Shown here: in pieces, positions 49,153-56,966 of the stretch
How positions within the stretch are numbered: position 1 is the stretch's first letter
Layout of the letters: each line of letters starts with the position of its first letter
NCBI RefSeq assembly: GCF_035994945.1
Contig: NZ_CP108677.1
Span: 1,302,001-1,366,000, forward strand
Direction of reading: 5' to 3'
From: Streptomyces sp. NBC_01216
GTDB taxonomy: Bacteria > Actinomycetota > Actinomycetes > Streptomycetales > Streptomycetaceae
Length of the DNA: 64,000 nt
Program-made: the position numbers and the translations under genes
Notes under the pieces: generated by a model
What the model was told of the DNA's origin: nothing
What the model saw: the letters and a program-made list of their open reading frames with translations, nothing else
The model's database searches: none

Positions 49153-49530
49153 TCAGTCCGTCGCGCACTCGGCCGGACCGAAGGGCGTGCCCTGGTGGAA
49201 GTAGAGGAGCCAACGCCCCTCGGTCAGACGCCAGATGGAACTGCGGTGGGCACACACGCCGTGGGAGTCGGTGACGAAGGTCAGGTGCACGACATCGGGG
49301 GCGAGCTGCACGCCACGCATCCGGCTGGCGGTGATCGGCCGGGGCGTGGCCCCCTCGGTCATCGCGGCGATGATCGACGCCCGGTCCCAGCGGCGTCCGG
49401 AGCTGCCGAACTCCTCGAACTCCGGGTGCAGAAGCGCGCCGAACAGTTCGGCGGAGGCACGGACCGTCGGGTCCAGGAGGCGCAGTTCGCCCTCGACAGC
49501 AGCCGCCACGGCGGGGGTGTGCTCAGTCAT
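49153..49530 (-). CDS. DUF4440/NTF2-like protein
   Basis: 125 aa. The cone-shaped NTF2 fold is seen in [60 protein letters not shown] and [17 protein letters not shown]4440 proteins are mostly small enzymes or binding proteins of unknown substrate. Its ATG overlaps the end of the upstream DUF1697 gene by 8 bases, so the two are co-translated. Confidence 0.85.
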   Translation of the reverse strand: MTEHTPAVAAAVEGELRLLDPTVRASAELFGALLHPEFEEFGSSGRRWDRASIIAAMTEGATPRPITASRMRGVQLAPDVVHLTFVTDSHGVCAHRSSIWRLTEGRWLLYFHQGTPFGPAECATD

Positions 49531-50074
49531 GGGTCATCTCCACGAGTTTGAGGACGGTGTTCCAGTTGCGGGAGGTGGCGACGACCCCCTTGAGCAGAGA
49601 GGGACGGGAGACCGCCTCCGCGAGCTTGGAGCGGCCGAGACCGTCGGGGGCGTAGAGGTAGAGCGCCCGGTCGCCGAGCCGGAACTCCTCGGGCCGGAAG
49701 GCCGCCTCGTCGATCGCGGCGAACCGCTCGGGACCGACGGGCTCCGAGTAGTACGTGACGTGCAGTTGCCGGCCTTCCAGTTCCCCGGCGGGGAACGGGC
49801 AGGCGTCGGCCACGGCCGCGAGGTAGGCGGCACCGCGCACGAGGGTGTCGACCCGGAAGCCGAGGCGCTTCCCGATCGCCGCCTCGATCGCGGCGGCGAG
49901 GACGTCGTCACCGGAGTCGTCGTCGGTCGTGAAGACGGCGTTGCCGCTCTGGAGATACGTCCGGACGTTTCGGTGACCCAGCTCTTCGAGGAGTGAACGG
50001 AGCTCCGCCATGGGCACCTTGCGGTGCCCGCTCACGTTGATCCCGCGCAGGAGCGCGGCATAGGTCGTCGTCAT
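49523..50074 (-). CDS. DUF1697 family protein
   Basis: 183 aa from ATG at 50074. The N terminus YAALLRGINVSGHRKVPMAE, LRSLLEELGHRNVRTYLQSG, NAVF is the unmistakable start of DUF1697. The middle has RQLHVTYYSEPVGPERFAAI and the C terminus LLKGVVATSRNWNTVLKL, the conserved TxRNWxTV motif. Function unknown. First gene of a two-gene unit with the DUF4440 protein. Confidence 0.92.
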   Translation of the reverse strand: MTTTYAALLRGINVSGHRKVPMAELRSLLEELGHRNVRTYLQSGNAVFTTDDDSGDDVLAAAIEAAIGKRLGFRVDTLVRGAAYLAAVADACPFPAGELEGRQLHVTYYSEPVGPERFAAIDEAAFRPEEFRLGDRALYLYAPDGLGRSKLAEAVSRPSLLKGVVATSRNWNTVLKLVEMTHD

Positions 50075-50545
50075 GGTCACACGATAGGGCGGTCGCCGGG
50101 GCCCTGGGGGGAGGGCACGGCTGCCGCGCCGTGGCCGTACGGCCGCCCCGCGGCGTATCCGCCGGGCACGCGCGGACCGCCGGGTGCCCCGCCCGTCACG
50201 CCCGGCCCGGCGCGGCGGCGCCGACGGCCGGTGCCCGGTCGGGCCCTGCGGACCCGCCGGAATCGGCCGCCCGCCGTGTCCTCCGGCCGCCGTCCTGTCC
50301 GGATCTCCCTTGCGCGGCCCGGCACTTCGGGATCTCGCCCGGTCCGGCGAGGGCCGCGCGGAGACCGGGGGGTGGCGGGCGCGCCGCAGCGACGCGGTCG
50401 GGCTTCCGGGAACCACGACCGCGTACCCAGGGGTCCGGCCGCGCCTGGATGGATCAGCCGCCCGGCGGGCTCTCCCGGTCGGCGCAGACGCGGATGCCAG
50501 ACTACGACGGGTACGCACAGGGCACGGGAGAGCGGGAGAAACGGG
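50075..50545. other. Gene-free interval before the phosphotransferase gene
   Basis: 471 bases, extremely GC-rich. Frames on both strands are Pro/Arg/Gly-rich and have no ribosome site or recognisable domain. I see no promoter motif or strong terminator. Confidence 0.45.
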
Positions 50546-51409
50546 ATGGACGAGGTGCGGGCACGAATGATCCTGGCCGCGACGGGGCTGCCTGCCCGGG
50601 AACAGGACTCCCCTCTGCTCTCCCTGGGGGAGAACGCGGTCTTCGCCGTCGGCGAGCTGGTGGTGAAGGTCGGCCGGGACGCGGAACTGCCGGCCCGCGC
50701 CGAGCGGGAACTGGCGCTCGCGTCCTGGCTGGCGCAGACGGGGATTCCCGCGGTACGCGCGGCGGAGCCGAAACCGCGCCTGCTGGAAGGGCACCCGGTC
50801 ACCTTCTGGCATCGCCTGCCCCCCGCCGTGCGGCCGGCCGAGCCCCGCGACCTGGCGCCGCTGCTGCGGCGGATCCACGCCCTGCCGGAGCCGGACTCGT
50901 TCGCCCTTCCGCGTCGTGAGCTGCTCGGCGGCGTCGAGCGGTGGCTGCGGCTGGCAGGAGCAGCCATCGACCCTGCCGACGCCGCCTACCTGCGGGAGCG
51001 GCGGGACGCCTTCGCATCGGCCGCAGCCACGCTCACGCCGCACCTGCCACCCGGGCCGATCCACGGGGACGCCCTGCCGCGCAACGTCCACGTCGGCCCG
51101 GACGGACCGGTCCTCGTCGATCTGGAGACCTTTTCCTCGGATCTGCGGGAGCACGACCTGGTGGTCCTCGCCCTTTCCCGTGACCGGTACGGGCTCGATC
51201 CGGCCGCCTACGACGCCTTCACCGACGCCTACGGCTGGGACGTGCGCGGCTGGGAGGGCTGCGCCGTCCTGCGCGGTGCCCGGGAGACGGCGAGCTGCGC
51301 CTGGGTGGCCCAGCACGCGCCGGGCAACCCGGCCGCGCTGGCCGAGTTCGGGCGGCGGGTGGCCTCCCTCCGGGACGGCGACCCGAGCGTGCGCTGGTAC
51401 CCGTTCTGA
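50546..51409 (+). CDS. Aminoglycoside-phosphotransferase-like kinase
   Basis: 287 aa from ATG at 50546 with GGGAG 8 bases upstream. The protein-kinase-like APH fold: FAVGELVVKVGRDAELPARA holds the ATP-site lysine, PPGPIHGDALPRNVHVGPDG is the catalytic HGDxxxxN loop, and VLVDLETFSSDLREHDLVVL the metal-binding D. Many family members phosphorylate small alcohols or antibiotics; the substrate is unknown. It lies alone between long non-coding stretches. Confidence 0.88.
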   Translation: MDEVRARMILAATGLPAREQDSPLLSLGENAVFAVGELVVKVGRDAELPARAERELALASWLAQTGIPAVRAAEPKPRLLEGHPVTFWHRLPPAVRPAEPRDLAPLLRRIHALPEPDSFALPRRELLGGVERWLRLAGAAIDPADAAYLRERRDAFASAAATLTPHLPPGPIHGDALPRNVHVGPDGPVLVDLETFSSDLREHDLVVLALSRDRYGLDPAAYDAFTDAYGWDVRGWEGCAVLRGARETASCAWVAQHAPGNPAALAEFGRRVASLRDGDPSVRWYPF

Positions 51410-51638
51410 CGCGGAGTCGGGGACCGGTCGTCACCCGGCGGTAGAGGCGAGGCCGGCCACGGTCACGGGCGCCGGGACGGCCCTCGCGGCCTGGGCACTC
51501 GTCGCCGTCGCCGTGATCGTGGTACGGCGCCGGGACATGCGAGAAGGGCTCGGCCGGGTGCGGCCGTGCCGTGATCGCCAGGTACGGCCGGTGCCGCCCC
51601 CGGCCGCCGGGGCGCGGCTCCGGGCCGGCGGCTCCGGG

Positions 51639-52352
51639 CTACCGGCTCCGCGGGATGACCGGCCAGGCCGACTCGACGACCGCCGTCGGGTCCGTGGTCC
51701 GTCGCAGGTACGCCTGCAGGGAGGCCGACTGCACGGCCGCGGCGCGCACCTGGAGGTCGTGCAGGTCGGTCGGGGACATCACTCCGACGGGCTGGTGCTT
51801 CTCGCCCATGCGTCGCACCACACGGGCGGCCGCCACGGCGTCCGCCCGCGCGTCGTGCGCGTCGTCGAGCGGGACGCCGTAGTGTGCGCACAGCGCGTGC
51901 AGGGCGCGTCTGCCCTTCCGGTACTTGTCGACGTGCTTGTCGATCACGAGGGGGTCGATGACGGGCGAGGGAATGCCGCCCAGTCGCTCGCTGATCGACG
52001 CCCTGCCGTACCGCCGGCACTCGCGGTCCAGCAAGGACAGGTCGTAGCGCGCGTTCATCACGACCAGCGGTGTCCCGGAGCGCAGCACCTCGGCGACGGT
52101 CCGGGTGATCTCCTCGATCGCGGACGAAGCCGGCACCCCGCGCTCCCGGGCGTGGTCCGTCGAGATGCCGTGGATCGCCGAAGCCTGCTCGGGTATCACC
52201 ACTCCTGGATCGAGCAGCCAGTTCCGCTCCGCCGACACGGTGCCGTCCGGCTCCAGCCGCACGACCGCCGCGGTGACGACGCGGTCGGTCTCGACGTCCG
52301 TCCCCGTGGTCTCCAGGTCGAAGGCCGCCAAGGGGCCCGTGGTCCAGCTCAT
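51639..52352 (-). CDS. DEDDh 3'-5' exonuclease (DnaQ-like)
   Basis: 237 aa from ATG at 52352. All five catalytic residues of DEDDh exonucleases are present: D12 and E14 (AAFDLETTGT), D104 (MNARYDLSLLDRE), H166 and D171 (DDAHDARADA). It removes nucleotides from 3' ends of DNA or RNA. The C-terminal 50 residues (VGVMSPTDLHDLQVRAAAVQ) are helical. Its start overlaps the stop of a small decayed paralogue by four bases (ATGA), so translation of the intact enzyme may depend on that relic's ribosome site. Confidence 0.9.
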   Translation of the reverse strand: MSWTTGPLAAFDLETTGTDVETDRVVTAAVVRLEPDGTVSAERNWLLDPGVVIPEQASAIHGISTDHARERGVPASSAIEEITRTVAEVLRSGTPLVVMNARYDLSLLDRECRRYGRASISERLGGIPSPVIDPLVIDKHVDKYRKGRRALHALCAHYGVPLDDAHDARADAVAAARVVRRMGEKHQPVGVMSPTDLHDLQVRAAAVQSASLQAYLRRTTDPTAVVESAWPVIPRSR

Positions 52353-52528
52353 CGCGTGGCCCCCGCTCGTGTCGCCCCTGCCGGAAGACGGGCGTCCGGG
52401 CCCGTGAGGCGCACCGCCCGTCCGCCGCGGGCCCCGGCGACCGGCGCCGTCCCGAGCCGTGCCTCCGGCGGTCCGGTACCGGTGGTCACCAGGCCGAAGC
52501 CGACCAGCTCTTCCCCATGCCAAACCAT
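52349..52528 (-). pseudogene. Decayed exonuclease paralogue fragment coupled to the intact exonuclease
   Basis: 59 codons from ATG at 52528, with an excellent AAGGAGG 5 bases upstream. It begins MVWHGEELVGFGLVTTGTGP, which aligns with the exonuclease motif I (VGFDLETTGT in homologues) except that both catalytic acidic residues, D and E, are replaced (FGLVTTGT). PEARLGTAPV matches the next strand (xEARIVTAAV). After about 40 codons it becomes random. The stop forms ATGA with the intact exonuclease. A gene-conversion or partial duplication relic kept as a translational leader is the simplest reading. Confidence 0.55.
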
Positions 52529-52542
52529 CGGTTCCTCCTTGC

Positions 52543-52572
52543 GTGATCTCCCCCGTGGTGATCTCCCCCGTG
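52543..52572. repeat. 15-bp direct duplication
   Basis: GTGATCTCCCCCGTG occurs twice in tandem (52543-52557, 52558-52572), just upstream of the small coupled gene at 52349-52528 and therefore in its promoter or leader region. Confidence 0.9.
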
Positions 52573-52621
52573 GTGCTGTTCACCCTGCCACGCGTCACTG
52601 ACAACGGCCGGGGCACGGGCC

Positions 52622-53872
52622 TCAGGAGACGGGACGTGAGTCGAGCCATACCGACTCGAACTCCTCCCGGTATGTCGCGAAGAGTCCGTTCTCACTGTCG
52701 CCCGCCTGCCGGCCGGAGCGGACCAGGTCGCGTCCGCCGCCCCTCAGTACCAGCACCGGCGCCTCCATGCCGCGGGCCCGCCGCAGATAGGACTGGACGA
52801 CGGCGACGCCGTCCGGGCCGTCCCCGTCGACGAGGTAGGCGGTGAAACGCGGGGTCTCGTCGAAGACGTGGATCTGGAAGGCGCCGGGGTCCCGCAGCCG
52901 GGATCGGACCCGGCGCATGTGGAGGATGTTCATCTCCACGGACCGGCTCAGCTCACCCTTCTTCAGACCGAGTTCCCGCTCTCGCCGTTTGACGGCGCTG
53001 CTGGCCGGGTTCAGGAAGAGCAGCCTGATCCGGCAGCCTGACTCGGCCAGCCGCACGAGCCGGCGGCCGGAGAAGTTCTGCACCAGCAGGTTCAGTCCTA
53101 TGCCGGTGGCGTCGAGGCGCCGGGCCCCTCCGAAGAGGTCCTCGGCGGGCAGCTGCCGCTGGAGGCGGACCCGGTCCGGGTGGACGGAGACCACGTCCGC
53201 GTACCGGTCGCCGACCAGGTCCTCGACGGCGTCGACCGGAAGGCGGTCGGCGGAGGGGACCCCCGCTCCGCTCCCGAGGATCTCCAGGAGCCGCGCGGAG
53301 GCGCGCTCGGACTGGGCGAGCACCGTCAGCGACAGCGCGCGGTTGCGGGAGACGACGTTGCGGGTCACCTCCAGCTCGTCCAGGGCCAGCTCCACCTCGC
53401 GCCGGTCGTCGAAGTACGGCTCGAAGCAGGGCCAGTGCTGCACCATCAGCTCCCGCAGCTGCGGGAGCGTGAGGAAGCTGAGGACGTTGTCGTCGGCCGG
53501 GTCGAGGAGGTAGCCCTTGCGCCGCGACACCTCGCGCACGGCCACGGCCCGCTGCACCCACTCCTGGCCGGCCGGACCCGCCGCGGCCACCACCCAGTCG
53601 TCACCGTGCACCGGCTCGTAGACCGGCCGCAGCACCGCGGCGACCACGGCGCGCAGCCGTTGCTCGACGAGATTCAGCCAGACGTAGGCGCGGCCGGCCC
53701 GCTGGGCGCGGGTGCGCACCTCGCTCCAGGCTTCGGCGCCCCAGGAGAGTTCCGCTCCGATCTCCATCGGCCTGGCGACGGACACCGCCCCTGGCGGCAC
53801 GTCCCCGGGGTCGGGGGAACTCCCCTCGTGACCCGCGTCACCTGGGGGCAGCTCCAGACCTCCCGAGCTCAC
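52622..53872 (-). CDS. SAV2148-family HEPN-domain protein
   Basis: 416 aa from GTG at 53872 (AAGGCGG upstream); an in-frame TTG at 53911 would add 13 residues, but the protein normally begins VSSGGLELPPG as here. Conserved segments: ARPMEIGAELSWGAEAWSEV, GRAYVWLNLVEQRLRAVVAA, DADDNVLSFLTLPQLRELMV-like sequence and EVELALDELEVTRNVVSRNR, ALSLTVLAQSERASARLLEI; the RN in VVSRNRALS fits the HEPN Rx4-6H/RN type site. The C-terminal half resembles a DUF with LNLLVQNFSGRRLVRLAESG and QIHVFDETPRFTAYLVDGDG. HEPN domains often act as RNases, but function here is undetermined. Confidence 0.82.
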   Translation of the reverse strand: MSSGGLELPPGDAGHEGSSPDPGDVPPGAVSVARPMEIGAELSWGAEAWSEVRTRAQRAGRAYVWLNLVEQRLRAVVAAVLRPVYEPVHGDDWVVAAAGPAGQEWVQRAVAVREVSRRKGYLLDPADDNVLSFLTLPQLRELMVQHWPCFEPYFDDRREVELALDELEVTRNVVSRNRALSLTVLAQSERASARLLEILGSGAGVPSADRLPVDAVEDLVGDRYADVVSVHPDRVRLQRQLPAEDLFGGARRLDATGIGLNLLVQNFSGRRLVRLAESGCRIRLLFLNPASSAVKRRERELGLKKGELSRSVEMNILHMRRVRSRLRDPGAFQIHVFDETPRFTAYLVDGDGPDGVAVVQSYLRRARGMEAPVLVLRGGGRDLVRSGRQAGDSENGLFATYREEFESVWLDSRPVS

Positions 53873-54491
53873 CCACGCACCGCCTTCTGCTCCTGGACGC
53901 CCGTCGGACAAAGATCAACGAAGGGTACTCCGGGAACGGAAGGCGGTGCAGCAGGATCGGCAGGCTCCTGCTCAACTCCCCTGATCCGAAGCGCCGTTCC
54001 GGTCGGCGAGATCGGACGGAGTGAGCGGTTTCATAGCGATTGCCCCCTCCGGGGGGCGGCCGGAACCCCGCGGGTGGGCGTACCCGACACGGTGCCTCGT
54101 CACGGCGACGCGGCGGAACCCCGCGCCGGCCCGACCCGGCCCGCGGCGGGACGGCCGCACCCCGGGACCGGCCCCCGGCGCGCCCGCCGCTGACGAGGAA
54201 CCTCGGAGCGCGGGGCACCCCCGGCCCGGCCCCGCACGAGGAACCGCGGGGGCCGCCGTCCGAGCCCCGGGCAGCATGGCGCGCGCCGGCGCTCCCCCGG
54301 GCGACGACGCGACGACGCGCCGACGCGCACGCATACGCATACGCATACGAACCGTTCTTCCCCGATTCTCGCTGATTTCCGCACGGTCACCCGGTAGGAC
54401 CGGCCGAAGTCCTAGGACGCGGTCCCACTTTCGGGCAGGATCTGGCCGGAGTGCACCCCAACACCCGGATCAGAATGGAAGAGTCGTATCT
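53873..54491. other. Intergenic region upstream of glgX
   Basis: 619 bases without a supported gene. It contains a GCATAC trimer repeat (54331-54348), a palindrome GTCCTAGGAC (54409-54418) with further AGGAC half-sites nearby, and a GC-rich hairpin around 54043-54056. The part near 54400-54490 is AT-richer and is the likely glgX promoter. A 20-codon frame at 53972-54034 on the minus strand was considered but is unsupported. Confidence 0.45.
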
Positions 54492-56612
54492 ATGCAGGTC
54501 TGGCCGGGACAGGCGTATCCCCTGGGCGCCACCTACGACGGCGCCGGAACGAACTTCGCGGTCTTCTCGGAGGCCGCACACCGCATCGAGCTGTGTCTGC
54601 TGCACGACGACGGCTCGGAGACGGCGGTGGAACTGCGCGAGACGGACGCCTTCGTCCGCCACGCCTATCTGCCGGGCGTGATGCCCGGCCAGCGCTACGG
54701 GTTCCGGGTCCACGGACCCCACGCCCCGGAACAGGGGCAGCGCTGCAACGCGGCGAAGCTGCTCCTGGATCCCTACGCCCGCGCGGTCTCGGGCCGGATC
54801 GACTGGGGTGAGGCCGTGTACGGCTATCACTTCGGCAGGCCCGACTCGCGCAACGACCTCGACTCGGCTCCGCACACGATGACCTCGGTCGTGGTCAATC
54901 CGTACTTCGACTGGGGCGACGACCGCCGCCCACGGACCGACTACCACCGGACAGTGATCTACGAGGCCCATGTGAAGGGCCTGACGATGCTCCACCCGGA
55001 GCTTCCGGAGGAACTGCGCGGCACGTACGCCGGGCTCGCCCACCCCTCCGTCATCGGACATCTCAAGGAACTGGGTGTCACGGCACTGGAGTTGATGCCG
55101 GTCCACCAGTTCGTCAACGACCACCGGCTGGTGGACGCGGGTCTGTCGAACTACTGGGGCTACAACACCATCGGCTTCTTCGCCCCGCACAACGCCTACG
55201 CCTCCTGGGGCGACCGGGGCCAGCAGGTCCTGGAGTTCAAGTCGGCGGTGCGGGCCCTGCACCAGGCCGGAATCGAGGTCATCCTCGACGTGGTCTACAA
55301 CCACACCGCGGAGGGCAACCACCTCGGCCCGACGCTCTCCTTCCGCGGCCTGGACAACCCGTCGTACTACCGTCTGGCCAACGATCCCCGCTACTACATG
55401 GACACCACCGGCACCGGGAACTCCCTGCTGATGCGGTCCCCCCACGTGCTGCAGCTGATCATGGACAGTCTGCGGTACTGGGTGACGGAGATGCACGTCG
55501 ACGGCTTCCGCTTCGACCTGGCGGCCACCCTCGCCCGGCAGTTCCACGAGGTGGACCGGCTGTCGTCGTTCTTCGACCTGGTCCAGCAGGACCCGGTGGT
55601 CAGCCAGGTCAAGCTGATCGCGGAGCCCTGGGATGTCGGCGAGGGTGGCTACCAGGTGGGGAACTTCCCGCCGCTGTGGACCGAGTGGAACGGAAAGTAC
55701 CGCGACTGCGTGCGGGACCTGTGGCGCGGCGAACCCCGCACGCTGGCCGAGTTCGCGTCCCGGCTGACCGGCTCGTCCGACCTCTACCAGGACGACGGCC
55801 GCCGCCCGCTCGCCTCGGTGAACTTCGTGACCTGCCACGACGGATTCACCCTGCGGGACCTCGTCTCGTACAACGGAAAGCACAACGAGGCCAACGGCGA
55901 GGGCAACCGTGACGGCGAGAGCCACAACCGCTCCTGGAACTGCGGCGAGGAGGGCGACACCGAGGACATCGGCATCCGGGAGCTGCGGGCCCGCCAGTCA
56001 CGCAACTTCCTCGCCACCCTGATGCTCTCGCAGGGTGTGCCCATGCTCAGTCACGGCGACGAGTTCGGCCGGACGCAAGGCGGCAACAACAACGCCTACT
56101 GTCAGGACAACGAGGTCTCCTGGGTGCGCTGGCCGGAGCCGGGCGGCGAGGAGGACGGCACGCTGCTCGCCTTCACCCGGGCGATGGTGCGGCTGCGCCG
56201 TGACCATCCGGTGCTGCGGCGCCGCCGCTTCTTCCACGGCAGGCCGGTGCAGGGCACCCACGACGAGCTCACGGACATCGCCTGGTTCACCCCCGAGGGC
56301 GAGGAGATGACGGCGCGGGACTGGCAGGCGGCCCACGCGCGGGCGCTGTCGGTGTTCCTCAACGGCAACGCGATCTCGGAGCCGGGTCCGCAGGGCGAAC
56401 GGATCGCCGACGACTCCTTCCTGCTGATGTTCAACGCCTCCGCGCAGGAGCTGGAGTTCGAGGTGCCGGTCAACCACGGCCAGACCTGGAGGGTGGTGGT
56501 CGACACCTCCCATCCGGAGGGCATCCCCCCGCTGGAGGGCCCGAAGGTGGCCGCGGGCGAGCGGGTGACGCTGGCACCGCTCAGCCTGACGGTGCTGCAG
56601 CGGCCCGCGTAG
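54492..56612 (+). CDS. glgX: Glycogen debranching enzyme GlgX
   Basis: 706 aa from ATG at 54492 (GGAAGAG upstream). It removes alpha-1,6 branches from glycogen and releases maltooligosaccharides. The N-terminal CBM48/isoamylase domain is seen in GTNFAVFSEAAHRIELCLLH. The GH13 barrel carries DVVYNHTAEGN, the nucleophile region HVDGFRFDLAATLA, the acid LIAEPWDVGEGGYQVGNFPP and NFVTCHDGFTLRDLVSYNGK. The sequence ends with a beta-sandwich domain. Products feed TreY, encoded 355 bases downstream on the same strand. Confidence 0.95.
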   Translation: MQVWPGQAYPLGATYDGAGTNFAVFSEAAHRIELCLLHDDGSETAVELRETDAFVRHAYLPGVMPGQRYGFRVHGPHAPEQGQRCNAAKLLLDPYARAVSGRIDWGEAVYGYHFGRPDSRNDLDSAPHTMTSVVVNPYFDWGDDRRPRTDYHRTVIYEAHVKGLTMLHPELPEELRGTYAGLAHPSVIGHLKELGVTALELMPVHQFVNDHRLVDAGLSNYWGYNTIGFFAPHNAYASWGDRGQQVLEFKSAVRALHQAGIEVILDVVYNHTAEGNHLGPTLSFRGLDNPSYYRLANDPRYYMDTTGTGNSLLMRSPHVLQLIMDSLRYWVTEMHVDGFRFDLAATLARQFHEVDRLSSFFDLVQQDPVVSQVKLIAEPWDVGEGGYQVGNFPPLWTEWNGKYRDCVRDLWRGEPRTLAEFASRLTGSSDLYQDDGRRPLASVNFVTCHDGFTLRDLVSYNGKHNEANGEGNRDGESHNRSWNCGEEGDTEDIGIRELRARQSRNFLATLMLSQGVPMLSHGDEFGRTQGGNNNAYCQDNEVSWVRWPEPGGEEDGTLLAFTRAMVRLRRDHPVLRRRRFFHGRPVQGTHDELTDIAWFTPEGEEMTARDWQAAHARALSVFLNGNAISEPGPQGERIADDSFLLMFNASAQELEFEVPVNHGQTWRVVVDTSHPEGIPPLEGPKVAAGERVTLAPLSLTVLQRPA

Positions 56613-56966
56613 TCGACGGCGCGGCCCCTGACCGTCCCTTGTCGGCCCGGGGCCGGGCGCCGGGCCCCGGCGGCACTCCACGGACCGCCACGGGGGCGCC
56701 GGCCGGTCCTCGTTCGGCGGCGGCCGTACGGGTGTGGGTCCGTCCCCGCCGACGACGCGCGGGACGCCCCCCGGATGCCCGCCGGGCCGGGGCGGAGCGC
56801 GACCGGTCGTCGCCGTCCGGCACACCCGGCGCCCGGCGGTCCGTCTCCGGCCCGCCGCCGGGAGACGGGCACGTCTCCACGCCGCCCGCCCGTCGCGATG
56901 CACACGAACGGACGCACCGGGCGATGCGATGACACGGAAGCCGCCCAGCGGGGTACGTACGTTCGC
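56613..56966. other. Intergenic region between glgX and treY
   Basis: 354 bases. No ORF has a ribosome site or domain; I see no clear terminator. It may simply be the leader of treY. Confidence 0.45.

Noticed and set aside
52543..52572. CRISPR-like or iteron array
   Set aside because: Only two direct copies without spacers; a simple tandem duplication.
53972..54034. 20-codon minus-strand peptide (MKPLTPSDLADRNGASDQGS) upstream of the HEPN gene
   Set aside because: GGAGG is present but 11 bases away and no function or coupling is apparent; not enough support.
54331..54348. GCATAC triplet repeat as a regulatory iteron
   Set aside because: Three short copies in a low-complexity stretch 140 bases from the gene; no symmetry or other support.
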